A stretch of DNA of 46,948 nt from RXOA01 sp964547105 (GTDB taxonomy: Bacteria; Bipolaricaulota; Bipolaricaulia; UBA7950; UBA9294), in contig CAZJLO010000014.1 in the NCBI GenBank assembly GCA_964547105.1, positions 1 through 46,948 of the forward strand. The letters are read 5' to 3'. Below the pieces are notes generated by a model. The model was not told where the DNA came from and made no database searches. It saw only the letters and a program-made list of their open reading frames with translations. The position numbers and the translations under genes were made by a program. The stretch's first letter is position 1. Every line of letters begins with the position of its first letter. This document shows, piece after piece, positions 16,625 through 24,705 of the stretch.

Positions 16625-16654
16625 TTGCGGGGCTACTGTGTCGGGGTGTACAGT
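16625..16654 (+). promoter_or_regulatory. Promoter of the DUF1573-rhodanese gene
   Basis: TTGCGG (16625-16630) and TACAGT (16649-16654) are 18 bases apart, 32 bases before the proposed TTG start. It is back-to-back with the hyp promoter. Confidence 0.5.
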
Positions 16655-16686
16655 CGGCGATAGCCGAAGCCGCGAAGGAGGCTGTG

Positions 16687-17763
16687 TTGAGAAGGTCGAT
16701 TTGGATTACGCTAACGATCGTTGCAGTGATGTCGATGGCGCTTGTCTCGGCGCCTCGCATCGAGGCGGATACTGTCTACGAGTTTGGAGAAGTCCTGGTC
16801 GGAGATGTGGTCACACATGCGTTCGAGATTACGAACGTCGGAGATGAACCGCTGGTGATCAGCCGGGTGACCGCTACGTGTGGCTGCACGACTGTCAACG
16901 ACATCACAGGAACTCACCTGGAGCCGGGGGAGTCGATCGAGCTGATTGCCAAATTCACGACGTACGGATCGGGGACGTTCACCAAGAATGTAAACGTCTA
17001 CTCCAACGATCCCGCGCTTTCAAACGGAATGCTGACGTTGAGATTGGTCGGCACGGTGCGCACTCCGGGACAGTACGGTCTCCCGGCCAACGATCTCCTT
17101 TACCAGTACTACTACTTGTTGATTGATCTACGTAGCCCGGATGCCTATGACGAAGCCCATTTGCTCGGTGCGCTTTCCATCGCTCCGGAGGAGCTTCAGG
17201 GAACGATGCTTGCACTGCGGGCAGGTGTCCCGATCTTCCTCTACGATGAAGACGGCGCTGGAGCAATCGTTGCCGCCGAAACGCTGGCCGAGGCTGGGTT
17301 CACCCAGGTCTACGCGCTTCGCGGCGGACTCAACGGATGGCGGAGGGCGTACGGCGACGACATGCTGACCGGCGATGCAGATGAGCCTGTGCCGGATGCT
17401 CCGGAAGGCCAGGCAGCCAGCACGCGATACGTTGATCCGCTCTACCTCTCCAGCAACTACACCTTGATCGTGGATGTGCGGTCGGCCGAAGCGTTTGCCG
17501 AGAACCATCTTGTGGGCGCGATCCATGTCGAGGAAGCGGCTGTGTCATCCTGGATCGAATCGATCCCCGATTCTGTTGCGGTGGTCTTCTACGACGGAAC
17601 AGGAGAACGTGCTGGGCTTCTCGCCGACTCGATCCTTATTTCGGGACGCACGCGTGTGTATAGCCTCGTCGGCGGATTCGATACGTGGGTCATCCAGTGG
17701 GACACCTACTTGACGAGTGCTTCGTTGGCAAATGACTCGGCTGGAACGCCTACAATTCCGTAG
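16687..17763 (+). CDS. Exported DUF1573 protein with two cysteine-less rhodanese domains
   Basis: 358 residues. TTG 16687 is preferred because AAGGAGG ends five bases earlier; a GTG one codon upstream is too close. A signal peptide covers about residues 1-25. A DUF1573 Ig-like domain follows (about 26-120) with family hallmarks VYEFGEVLVGDVVTHAFEIT, NVGDEPLVISRVTATCGCT and LEPGESIELIAKF. Two rhodanese folds come next (about 135-225 and 255-345; LIDLRSPDAYDEAHLLGA and LIVDVRSAEAFAENHLVGA). At the active-site loops, where rhodaneses carry cysteine, the sequences read FLYDEDGAGA and VFYDGTGERA, so both appear catalytically dead. A possible role is a binding scaffold beside the thioredoxin genes downstream. 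Confidence 0.82.
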   Translation: MRRSIWITLTIVAVMSMALVSAPRIEADTVYEFGEVLVGDVVTHAFEITNVGDEPLVISRVTATCGCTTVNDITGTHLEPGESIELIAKFTTYGSGTFTKNVNVYSNDPALSNGMLTLRLVGTVRTPGQYGLPANDLLYQYYYLLIDLRSPDAYDEAHLLGALSIAPEELQGTMLALRAGVPIFLYDEDGAGAIVAAETLAEAGFTQVYALRGGLNGWRRAYGDDMLTGDADEPVPDAPEGQAASTRYVDPLYLSSNYTLIVDVRSAEAFAENHLVGAIHVEEAAVSSWIESIPDSVAVVFYDGTGERAGLLADSILISGRTRVYSLVGGFDTWVIQWDTYLTSASLANDSAGTPTIP

Positions 17764-17780
17764 TAGAAGCACGTAATGGG

Positions 17781-17814
17781 GGCGGTAGCCACGGGCTGCC
17801 GCCGTTGGCTTTTT
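17781..17814 (+). terminator. Intrinsic terminator after the DUF1573-rhodanese gene
   Basis: A 10-bp stem (GGCGGTAGCC/GGCTGCCGCC, one G-T pair) with a 3-base loop is followed after six bases by TTTTT. It is 18 bases past the stop codon. Confidence 0.7.
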
Positions 17815-17890
17815 CGCCGCTGATGGTGAGGAACGCACAGGGCTCGCCGAACGTGTTCCTGAAGAAGCGAATCGAGGAATCGAGACAACC

Positions 17891-19372
17891 ATGACCCGAC
17901 CCCGGACTCTCGGCGCGGCCGCCATGTTGATCCTGTTGGCGGTTGGCGCATGCTCAGCGTTGGCGACAGATCTCGTGCTGTTCTACGAAGAAGGGTGTAT
18001 TCATTGCGCCCGGGTCGAGGAGACCTTGGCCGAGCTTCAGGTCGAGTTCCCCGAGCTCAACATCGAGGAGTACGAGATTCATGCCGAGGGGACGATGGAC
18101 CTGCTTGGATCGCTGCTCGCCGTTTACGGAGCGGAGATCGGGTCGGTCCCGATCCTGTTCATCGCCAACACGGCGATGGTGAGCAGCACGTTCTATGAGC
18201 CTGGGGCTGAGCCGGTGACGATGTCTGAACTGGGCGCGGGGTTGCGATTACGGCAGGTTGTCGAGGCGGCGATTGCACAACAGGCTACCTCGCCGTGGGG
18301 CAAGCTTCCCGAGGAACCCACACAGCTCGTCGTGTATCGGCAACCGGAGGCGCAGTACGCGGAAGCATTGGCGACGCTTCTGCTGGACCTGAAGGCGAGC
18401 CTTCCCCTTCTGGACGTTCGCATCCTTGTGACCGGAGACGACGAAGACGAGAGCCTCTACAAGGGGCTCACCCGGCAATATGACGTCGACCGTGGCGGCA
18501 TCGCTCTGTTTCTTGGAGAGACCGCCGTCGTGGACGGGATATGGCACGATCGCAGCGGAGCGGAGCGAGCCTTCGATTGGAGCCCTGACGCGCGCGCGGA
18601 GTTCGTTGCGATGGCCGAGGCCGAGGTTGAAGCAGGAACGGGTTCGCCGCTTGACCGTCTAGAGACGCTCGGACGCGTTACGCTGTGGGCAGTGATCGCG
18701 GCGGCGGCACTGGACTCCATCAATCCGTGTGATTTTGCCGTCCTGATTCTTCTTCTGGGGACCCTGCTGGTGATCGGTCGCAAAGGCAAGGTGCTGCTGT
18801 CGGGGATTGCGTTCTCCGCGGGAATCTACATCGCCTATTTCGTTCTGGGTTTCGTGGTCTACAGCATTCTCGGGATGACGCTGGGAACGCGAGCGTTCCG
18901 GGAGCCGTTCATTCTTGCGGTATCATCGATTGCGATCCTTGTCGGACTATGGCAGATGAAGGATCTGTTCTGGTATGGGCGCTTCCTTTCGATTGAAGTC
19001 CCCGAACGATGGAAACCCGCGGTCAAGAAAATCACATCATCGGCGGTGACGATTCCTGGTGCGTTTGTGGCGGGGATCATCGATTCGCTGTTCCTTGCGC
19101 CATGTACGTCCGGGCCGTATCTTGCGATTTTGTCGCTGCTGTCGCAGACAACGAGTCGCCTTCAGGGAATCGGCCTTCTACTCATCTACAATCTTGTGTT
19201 CATTCTACCCCTGCTGGCGATCACGGTTTTTGTGCATCTTGGATTCACGACCACCGCTCGGGCGGAAAAATGGCGTACAGCGCGAATGGGAAAACTGCAC
19301 TTCATCAGTGGCGTCGTCATGGTTCTGATCGGTGTTGCGATGATCATCGGAGTGGAAGTAGGGTACATCTAG
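17891..19372 (+). CDS. Thioredoxin-like/CcdA-type membrane fusion (DsbD-like)
   Basis: 493 residues. The N-terminus is an export signal with a possible lipobox (LLAVGAC). Domain 1 (about 25-120) is thioredoxin/glutaredoxin-like with active site CIHC (YEEGCIHCARVEETLAEL) and cis-proline segment SVPILFIAN. Residues about 140-245 look like a second, degenerate thioredoxin fold without CxxC. Residues about 258-493 form six membrane helices of the CcdA/DsbD type with the two conserved cysteines in SINPCDFAVLILLLGT and LFLAPCTSGPYLAIL. Such proteins carry electrons from cytoplasmic thioredoxin across the membrane. Here the periplasmic acceptor domain is fused N-terminally. It is followed after 39 bases by another exported thioredoxin, a likely partner. 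Confidence 0.87.
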   Translation: MTRPRTLGAAAMLILLAVGACSALATDLVLFYEEGCIHCARVEETLAELQVEFPELNIEEYEIHAEGTMDLLGSLLAVYGAEIGSVPILFIANTAMVSSTFYEPGAEPVTMSELGAGLRLRQVVEAAIAQQATSPWGKLPEEPTQLVVYRQPEAQYAEALATLLLDLKASLPLLDVRILVTGDDEDESLYKGLTRQYDVDRGGIALFLGETAVVDGIWHDRSGAERAFDWSPDARAEFVAMAEAEVEAGTGSPLDRLETLGRVTLWAVIAAAALDSINPCDFAVLILLLGTLLVIGRKGKVLLSGIAFSAGIYIAYFVLGFVVYSILGMTLGTRAFREPFILAVSSIAILVGLWQMKDLFWYGRFLSIEVPERWKPAVKKITSSAVTIPGAFVAGIIDSLFLAPCTSGPYLAILSLLSQTTSRLQGIGLLLIYNLVFILPLLAITVFVHLGFTTTARAEKWRTARMGKLHFISGVVMVLIGVAMIIGVEVGYI

Positions 19373-19411
19373 GATGAGGATCGAATCTGCGAATATCAGA
19401 GCGAGGGACGG

Positions 19412-19888
19412 ATGAAGCGAATCGGTTTGTGGACCTTGATGCTTGTGGCGACGACGTGCTCCATTGGGTGGAGTGTTCATGCGGAGCCATCCGAACCGTT
19501 TGTTCTCTACTTCCATCAGGAAAGCTGCCCTGACTGTGCGGAGATACGGGGCGTTCTCGATGAGCTGGAAGCCGAGTATCCGGAGCTGGTGGTGGGCTCG
19601 TACGAGATCACACAGCCGGGGAATCTCGATTTGCTCGACGAGTTTGCATCACGATTCGGCGTCCACACGCTCTCGGTGCCGATCGTCTTTGTCGGACAGG
19701 ACACCATCGTGGTTGGGGCGGAACTGGCTCAGCGCCTTGAGCTTCGCACGGCCGTGGAAGCATGCCTTGCCCAGGGATGCCCTTCTCTACTTGAAACACC
19801 GACAACAAGCGGCCTTGTGACCGATGTATGGATTCTTGCTGTACTCACCGCCTTGTTCGCCCTTCTGTACCTTCTTCAGGGAGGCTGA
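19412..19888 (+). CDS. Exported thioredoxin-like protein with C-terminal membrane anchor
   Basis: 158 residues. A signal peptide covers 1-24 (TTCSIGWSVHA). The thioredoxin-like domain has active site CPDC (YFHQESCPDCAEIRGVLDEL) near residue 40 and cis-proline region LSVPIVFVGQD near 90. A cysteine pair (CLAQGC) lies near 126-131. A C-terminal helix (VWILAVLTALFALLYLLQGG) would anchor the domain to the outer face of the membrane. It resembles domain 1 of the preceding fusion protein (the EFPELNIEEYEIHAEGTMDL and EYPELVVGSYEITQPGNLDL segments match well), which suggests duplication. Confidence 0.82.
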   Translation: MKRIGLWTLMLVATTCSIGWSVHAEPSEPFVLYFHQESCPDCAEIRGVLDELEAEYPELVVGSYEITQPGNLDLLDEFASRFGVHTLSVPIVFVGQDTIVVGAELAQRLELRTAVEACLAQGCPSLLETPTTSGLVTDVWILAVLTALFALLYLLQGG

Positions 19889-19979
19889 TTCCATCAACTT
19901 GCTCGCCCATGTCTCTCCGCGAAAGCATCGATCGCGGATACCGTGTGGGGGAGGTTGTTGATCGCTTCGACGATTCGTG

Positions 19980-20792
19980 ATGAGCACAGTGCGCTTTTCG
20001 ACGTTGAGCAACGAGCAATTGCTGGCCCGACTGCGTTCGGCCGATGGACAACCACTGGCCGAACAGGAACGGAGTGACTTGCGGGAGGCGCTCGTTAGCC
20101 ACAACGTCGGTTTGGTCAAGTCGATCGCGCGGGGGTATCTCAACTCCGGGGAAGCGTTCGAAGACCTGATTCAAGCGGGCTACATCGGTTTGGTGAATGC
20201 GGTGGCCAATTTCGACTTGGCGCGGAACACTCGCTTCTCTACGTACGCTACACATCTGATCAAGGGCGAAATCCGTCACTACATTCGCGACAGGCATGCC
20301 ACGGTAAGAATCCCTCAGTGGGTTCAGACGATGAACCGTCGAGTGAACCAGGCGGAAGAGGAGTTCTTCCAGAGCGTTGGCCGGCCGCCGACGATCGCGG
20401 AGTTGGCGAGCCGGGTGGAATTGAACGAAGAACAGTTGAGCGAGTTGCTGCGCGGCAGGAAGTCGATGACCTACGTATCGATTGACAGTGAGCGGCGCCA
20501 AGAGGATCCCAACCCTTCGCCGCCTCGCCTGGAGAGATTGCGCCCATCGGAGGAGGATCTCTCGTTTGACATGCGGGCGAGAATCGCTGTGGCGATCGAA
20601 AGCCTGGCCGATCTTCAGCGGCAGGTGATCGAAGGGTTGTTCTACCAGGGGCAGACCCAATCACAAGTCGGTGATTCTCTGGGAATCTCGCAGCGACAGG
20701 TTTCGCGAATGAAGGAAAGAACTCTCCGCGAACTGCAGGCGAAGCTCGAGCACGGATCGAAGCCGGATGCAACTGAAAACCCGTCAGATTAG
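19980..20792 (+). CDS. Alternative sigma factor (SigB/SigF/WhiG-like), complete
   Basis: 270 residues from ATG 19980; GTG 19977 is adjacent. It lacks region 1.1. Region 2 is clear (NVGLVKSIARGYLNSGEAFE, DLIQAGYIGLVNAVANFDLA, TYATHLIKGEIRHYIRD), region 3 is present (PPTIAELASRVELNEEQLSE) and region 4 ends in a full helix-turn-helix (GQTQSQVGDSLGISQRQVSR). This fits group 3 sigma factors controlling stress, sporulation-like or motility genes. A gap of 29 bases leads to a small unknown gene. A truncated paralogue lies at 3467-4144. A GGGGGAGG stretch is 26 bases before the ATG, unusually far for a ribosome-binding site. Confidence 0.92.
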   Translation: MSTVRFSTLSNEQLLARLRSADGQPLAEQERSDLREALVSHNVGLVKSIARGYLNSGEAFEDLIQAGYIGLVNAVANFDLARNTRFSTYATHLIKGEIRHYIRDRHATVRIPQWVQTMNRRVNQAEEEFFQSVGRPPTIAELASRVELNEEQLSELLRGRKSMTYVSIDSERRQEDPNPSPPRLERLRPSEEDLSFDMRARIAVAIESLADLQRQVIEGLFYQGQTQSQVGDSLGISQRQVSRMKERTLRELQAKLEHGSKPDATENPSD

Positions 20793-20821
20793 GCAGAATG
20801 TCTAAGTAGGAGTTGACGCTT

Positions 20822-21097
20822 GTGAACGGAACCAACCGACAAGACCTACTGACATTGATCGGCCGCGCGACCGAGAGACTGCGTGCTGGAGCGATCCTCA
20901 TCGAGAGAGCCAAACGGCAGGAAGGAATCGAGGAATTGACCGGCGTTGTCTCGGATATTGATGCCTATCTGGACACGGCCACGGAGGATCCTCTTCTCCA
21001 GCTTGCATCGATCGATCATGGGATTCTCTCCAGTCAGCTGAATCTGGTGCGCAGCGATATTCAAGCTGTCGTCGAGGCACTCACGGTGCAGGAATGA
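20822..21097 (+). CDS. Small helical protein after the sigma gene
   Basis: 91 residues from GTG 20822, nine bases after AGGAG; TTG 20813 touches that site and is less likely. No signal peptide or membrane segment. It is predicted wholly helical and acidic (RQDLLTLIGRATERLRAGAI, GIEELTGVVSDIDAYLDTAT, SQLNLVRSDIQAVVEALTV). I do not recognise the family. Its position between a sigma factor and an SDR, with a four-base overlap to the SDR, makes an accessory or anti-sigma role conceivable, but nothing in the sequence proves it. Confidence 0.65.
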   Translation: MNGTNRQDLLTLIGRATERLRAGAILIERAKRQEGIEELTGVVSDIDAYLDTATEDPLLQLASIDHGILSSQLNLVRSDIQAVVEALTVQE

Positions 21098-21852
21098 ACC
21101 GCGTTGTCGCTGTGGTAACCGGGGGGGCGAGAGGGCTGGGTGTGGCGATCGCCGATCGCCTGGACAGAGACGGTTTTCGTGTTATCGTCATCCACCGAGA
21201 ACGGGAGCAAGCGTGCGCCGACAATCTCCGCTTTGAGCATCCTTCCTCGATCTCACTTGCTGACGGCGTTGGAGACGTTGCCGGCAAGGAACGATTCATC
21301 CATCTTCATGGGGATGTCACGGTGGAAGAGGATGTGCGGCGGCTCGTTCGCGAGGCAACTACATGCGGCGATATCGGCGCATGGGTCAACGCGGTCGGTG
21401 ACTTCGAGAGCCAGCTGCTGGAGCGAACCTCACTCGAAATGTGGGAGCGGATTCTGCGCAGCAACCTGACCAGCGCCATGCTTTGCTGTCGGGAGATCAT
21501 CCCGGTGATGCGACGACTTGGCGGAGCGATCATCAATATCGGGGTCGCGCAGGCAGGAACCGTGCGGGCAACGCCGAATACCCTTCCCTACACGATTGCC
21601 AAGAATGGGTTGGTCGCGCTCTCACGAACCCTCGCGAAGACCGAAGGTCGTTACGGCATCCGCGTGAACATGGTGAATCCGGGGTTTATCGCCGGAGGTG
21701 AGTACAGCCCGGCAGAAGCGGTGGCGGGAATTCCTCTGCGACGGCTTGGGGAAGCGGGTGATGTCGCGGGAGCCGTGTCGTTCTTGGTTTCGGGCGAGGC
21801 ATCCTACGTGACCGGTGCTGTCCTTGGGGTCGATGGTGGCGTCTTTCTGTAG
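21094..21852 (+). CDS. SDR family protein with altered catalytic serine position
   Basis: 252 residues, Rossmann-fold short-chain dehydrogenase/reductase. The nucleotide-binding TGGARGLG is near residue 10 and the catalytic Y-x-x-x-K (YTIAKNGLVALS) near 166. The C-terminal VTGAVLGVDGGVF is also typical. Two usual features are changed. The N-N-A-G motif reads WVNAVGDF. The segment about 13 residues before the Tyr, where serine is normally found, reads NIGVAQAGTVRATP without serine. Substrate is unknown. It is last in the sigma operon and ends at a strong hairpin. Confidence 0.8.
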   Translation: MNRVVAVVTGGARGLGVAIADRLDRDGFRVIVIHREREQACADNLRFEHPSSISLADGVGDVAGKERFIHLHGDVTVEEDVRRLVREATTCGDIGAWVNAVGDFESQLLERTSLEMWERILRSNLTSAMLCCREIIPVMRRLGGAIINIGVAQAGTVRATPNTLPYTIAKNGLVALSRTLAKTEGRYGIRVNMVNPGFIAGGEYSPAEAVAGIPLRRLGEAGDVAGAVSFLVSGEASYVTGAVLGVDGGVFL

Positions 21853-21868
21853 AGCTAGAAGAGAACAA

Positions 21869-21901
21869 GCGTGATCCGGTGACCTGATCACCGAATCACG
21901 C
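21869..21901. terminator. Bidirectional terminator hairpin
   Basis: A stem GCGTGATCCGGTGA/TCACCGAATCACGC (one mismatch) with a five-base loop lies between the convergent SDR and vWA genes. A smaller CCCC/GGGG hairpin follows at about 21912. Confidence 0.7.
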
Positions 21902-21933
21902 CTTACAACATCCCCGAATGAGGGGCCCCCAGG

Positions 21934-23373
21934 TTAGGGGACGATTACTGCATTGATGCCGCCTGTCGCCGGGTCGATGGTGATCCGAGTTGTCTGATCC
22001 GGCAGAACCTCGACCGTTCGTTCGATCGGAGTTGGCGTAGTCTCGATCACAATCCGGTACTCGCCGACATCGAGATCATCCGGACCGGCGTCGCCGACAA
22101 TCCCCGAGTAGATCTGTTCATCCTGCTCGTTGTAGATGACGTACCGCAGTTGAAGTGATTCCTGAAGTGCGGCGAGCAACTCAGCGCCGGTTGCCGCGGC
22201 GCGGTACGTGCCATTGCCCGCGTCGGCAATCGCCATCAGCTCCTCGCGGGCTTGAGGATCATCGGAAAGGTCGAACCCGACGACGTAGATCTCAAGGTTC
22301 CGGACCGAATTCACCAGTTGCTGAGCCGCAGCGGAGGGCGCTCCCCCGCATGTATCGCGACCATCACTCACGACGACCAGCAGCGCACCACCGACGATCC
22401 CGCGGAGGTCGTCTCTTGCCTCGATCAGATTGAACGCGAGCGGCGTACGGCCGGCGGACTCCACGGTTGCGATTTGCTGTTCAAGCACGATCCGGTTCAG
22501 CGGCTCGACCGGGAACACCTGGCGCGAGGTATCGCATTGCCCGCCGAACACACGCAGTCCAACCGACGCATCGGCGGGGATGCTCGGCAGCAAATCAATC
22601 AGGATTGACTTGGCGATGTCGATCTTGGTCGAGCCTTCAAACGAATCGCTCATGCTTGAGGAGGTGTCAAGAATGATCAAGATCGACGAGCGCGAGCCAA
22701 CCAGGGCAAGCTGGAGCCGCCCACGACTTGAGAACTCGAACGTTCCCTCGAACTCGGTGACCGTGCTTTGCACGATTGCGATTCCCATTGCACCCACGGC
22801 ATCGATGGACGGACCGGGACACGGGGATGAATCTTCATCGGCGGGGACGTCGGTCAACCGGACGAAACGAAACTGCTGCAAAGGGCTGACATAAGGGCCG
22901 ATGTCGATGGCTCCGGGATAGCCGGTTACCTCACCGACTTGAATGTACGTGGTGCCGTTCTCGCTGATCTCGACGCGACACGGATGGCTGTTGGTTCCAT
23001 AGATGAAGAGGTCGTCTCCGGGCTGGTCGACGAGCCGGTTGTCGACAAATTCAAGGATCAGATAGGCTCGGTCATCGATCTCGCTAAGGCGAAAGCCGAG
23101 CGACACGGCGCATGGGTCGCAACTCCCGCAGGAGTTGCAGCAATCAGTGCCGCAGTCCGGTGCATGGAGTGCAGCATCGGGATCGTTGAACGCACATCGA
23201 ACACAACTGCCTTCATTGTAGGCTACTGCGCGATCAGCGAATGCGACATCGCCCAGCGGGAACGTAACACCAGCGTAGGTTGTAGCTTGTGCAGCGACAA
23301 CAGGACCAAAGAAGAAAACGCCCACCAGACAGGCAATAACGGCCCAGCCGATGGTGCGAAGAGCCCGTCTCAT
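21934..23373 (-). CDS. Secreted von Willebrand factor A domain protein
   Basis: 479 residues from ATG 23373 after GGGAGGTGG. Signal peptide 1-31. A cysteine-rich stretch near residues 50-90 (CGTDCCNSCGSCDPC) could bind metal or form disulphides. A beta-sandwich like a discoidin or lectin fold follows to about 205. A vWA domain (about 225-400) has an intact MIDAS motif DTSSSMS, and the segment VVSDGRDTCGGAPSA is shared in type with the vWA protein at 30594. A C-terminal Ig-like domain closes the protein (DVGEYRIVIETTPTPIERTV). It probably acts outside the membrane in metal-dependent binding. Its own promoter and terminator make it a single-gene unit. Confidence 0.85.
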   Translation of the reverse strand: MRRALRTIGWAVIACLVGVFFFGPVVAAQATTYAGVTFPLGDVAFADRAVAYNEGSCVRCAFNDPDAALHAPDCGTDCCNSCGSCDPCAVSLGFRLSEIDDRAYLILEFVDNRLVDQPGDDLFIYGTNSHPCRVEISENGTTYIQVGEVTGYPGAIDIGPYVSPLQQFRFVRLTDVPADEDSSPCPGPSIDAVGAMGIAIVQSTVTEFEGTFEFSSRGRLQLALVGSRSSILIILDTSSSMSDSFEGSTKIDIAKSILIDLLPSIPADASVGLRVFGGQCDTSRQVFPVEPLNRIVLEQQIATVESAGRTPLAFNLIEARDDLRGIVGGALLVVVSDGRDTCGGAPSAAAQQLVNSVRNLEIYVVGFDLSDDPQAREELMAIADAGNGTYRAAATGAELLAALQESLQLRYVIYNEQDEQIYSGIVGDAGPDDLDVGEYRIVIETTPTPIERTVEVLPDQTTRITIDPATGGINAVIVP

Positions 23374-23459
23374 GAAACCACCTCCCAAGACTCAAGCGAC
23401 GCAGCTGCCCTGCCGATTCCCGGCGAAAGCCATTCCGAGCCATCGTCACAGGCTTCGCC

Positions 23460-23488
23460 ATCATAAGGCGATTCCACACGAGAGACAA
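23460..23488 (-). promoter_or_regulatory. Promoter of the secreted vWA gene
   Basis: On the minus strand TTGTCT (23483-23488) and TATGAT (23460-23465) have exact 17-base spacing. The leader of about 80 bases before the ATG at 23373 is G+C-rich; I saw no recognisable riboswitch in it. Confidence 0.55.
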
Positions 23489-23523
23489 GTCAGGATTGTG
23501 CTGCCCGTTTGGCGGATCACCTG

Positions 23524-23552
23524 TTGCGGATGAAGCGGACCTCGGCTAACAT
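23524..23552 (+). promoter_or_regulatory. Promoter of tRNA-Leu (and probably the fab operon)
   Basis: TTGCGG (23524-23529) and TAACAT (23547-23552) are 17 bases apart, 10 bases before the tRNA 5' end. No separate promoter is evident in the 50 bases between the tRNA and plsX. Confidence 0.5.
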
Positions 23553-23562
23553 TGTTTCCATT

Positions 23563-23650
23563 GCCGAGGTGGCGGAATTGGCAGACGCGCATGGTTGAGG
23601 GCCATGTGAACATTATGTTCGTGCGGGTTCAAGTCCCGCTCTCGGCACCA
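23563..23650 (+). tRNA. tRNA-Leu (anticodon GAG)
   Basis: Class II tRNA of 88 bases with encoded CCA. The acceptor stem GCCGAGG pairs with TCTCGGC (last pair G-U), discriminator A. The anticodon stem CATGG/CCATG holds loop TTGAGGG with GAG at the centre. A long variable arm follows, then the T arm GCGGG-TTCAAGT-CCCGC. It reads CUC/CUU leucine codons. Confidence 0.97.
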
Positions 23651-23700
23651 AAAGAAGTCCGGAGCTCGACCTCGCTTCCAACGACCTGAGCAGGTTAGCT

Positions 23701-24705
23701 ATGCAAATCATTCTGGATGTTATGGGGGGAGATCAGCTCCCCGGGAATTTGGTGGAAGGCGGAGTTAGAGCCGGGCGGGAGTTTTCCCTAGACATTGTGT
23801 TTGTCGGCGACCCGTCCGTGATTCGAACTTCTCTGAAGAAGCTGGGGGCTGCCGAGGGAACGCAGTTCTCCATCCTCCCTTCCGAATCAGTGATTCGCAT
23901 GGACGATCCTCCGGTGCGAGCCGTCCGCGAGAAGCGGGATTCTTCATTGGTTCGCGGGTTATGCGCGCTTCGTGACCGGCATGGAGATGCGTTGGTTTCT
24001 CCCGGAAACACGGGAGCTGTCGTTGCCGGGAGCCTGTTCATCCTTGGGAGAATCCCCGGAATCCCGCGACCGGGACTCGTTGCCAACCTGCCATCGGTTG
24101 ACGGTGCGGATTTTGCGATCGTCGATGTTGGAGCCACGGTCGATTGTACGCCGGAACACCTCGTTCACTTTGCATCGATGGGGACCACCTATGCTTGTGA
24201 TGTCATGGGAATTCCCCAGCCCCGAGTTGGGCTTCTCAGTATCGGAGAGGAGCAGGGAAAGGGCAACCGGCTGGCATCCAAGACGTTCTCCTTGCTTCAG
24301 GAAGCCCCGATCGTGTTCGCCGGCAACGTGGAGTCGCACCAGCTGTTGAACAGCCGCCCCGTCGACGTTGTAGTCTGTGATGGATTCGTCGGCAACGTCT
24401 TTCTCAAGGCGACGGAAGGTGCGGTCGGAGCGATCGTGTCCCTGCTGAAGACCGGGCTCTCTTCAAGTCGTCGCGCCAAAGTGGGAGCGATGATGCTGCG
24501 GCCGATCCTTCGGCACTTGGTTGGAAAACTGGACTATCACAGTCGGGGAGGAGCTCCGCTGCTTGGCGTGGATGGCGTCGTCATCGTGGCGCATGGACGA
24601 TCGGATGCGGACGCGATCGTGGGTGCGATCGATGTCGCCCGCCTTGCTGTATCCTCGGGAATGCGAGGCCATTTGGGGGAATCGGTTGAAAGGAAGGCGA
24701 CTTGA
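23701..24705 (+). CDS. plsX: Phosphate acyltransferase PlsX
   Basis: 334 residues. It converts acyl-ACP to acyl-phosphate, the entry to phospholipid synthesis with PlsY. Family signatures are the N-terminal ILDVMGGDQLPGNLVEGG, the segment SPGNTGAVVAGSLFILGRI near 100, and DVVVCDGFVGNVFLKATEG near 225. It heads plsX-fabH-fabD-fabG-acpP, the usual bacterial order, and begins 50 bases after the tRNA. Its TGA overlaps the fabH start. Confidence 0.96.
   Translation: MQIILDVMGGDQLPGNLVEGGVRAGREFSLDIVFVGDPSVIRTSLKKLGAAEGTQFSILPSESVIRMDDPPVRAVREKRDSSLVRGLCALRDRHGDALVSPGNTGAVVAGSLFILGRIPGIPRPGLVANLPSVDGADFAIVDVGATVDCTPEHLVHFASMGTTYACDVMGIPQPRVGLLSIGEEQGKGNRLASKTFSLLQEAPIVFAGNVESHQLLNSRPVDVVVCDGFVGNVFLKATEGAVGAIVSLLKTGLSSSRRAKVGAMMLRPILRHLVGKLDYHSRGGAPLLGVDGVVIVAHGRSDADAIVGAIDVARLAVSSGMRGHLGESVERKAT

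Noticed and set aside
21094..21852. Insertion sequence, integrase or attachment site near the tRNA
   Set aside because: No transposase, integrase or duplicated tRNA 3' end was seen on either side of tRNA-Leu or elsewhere in the window.
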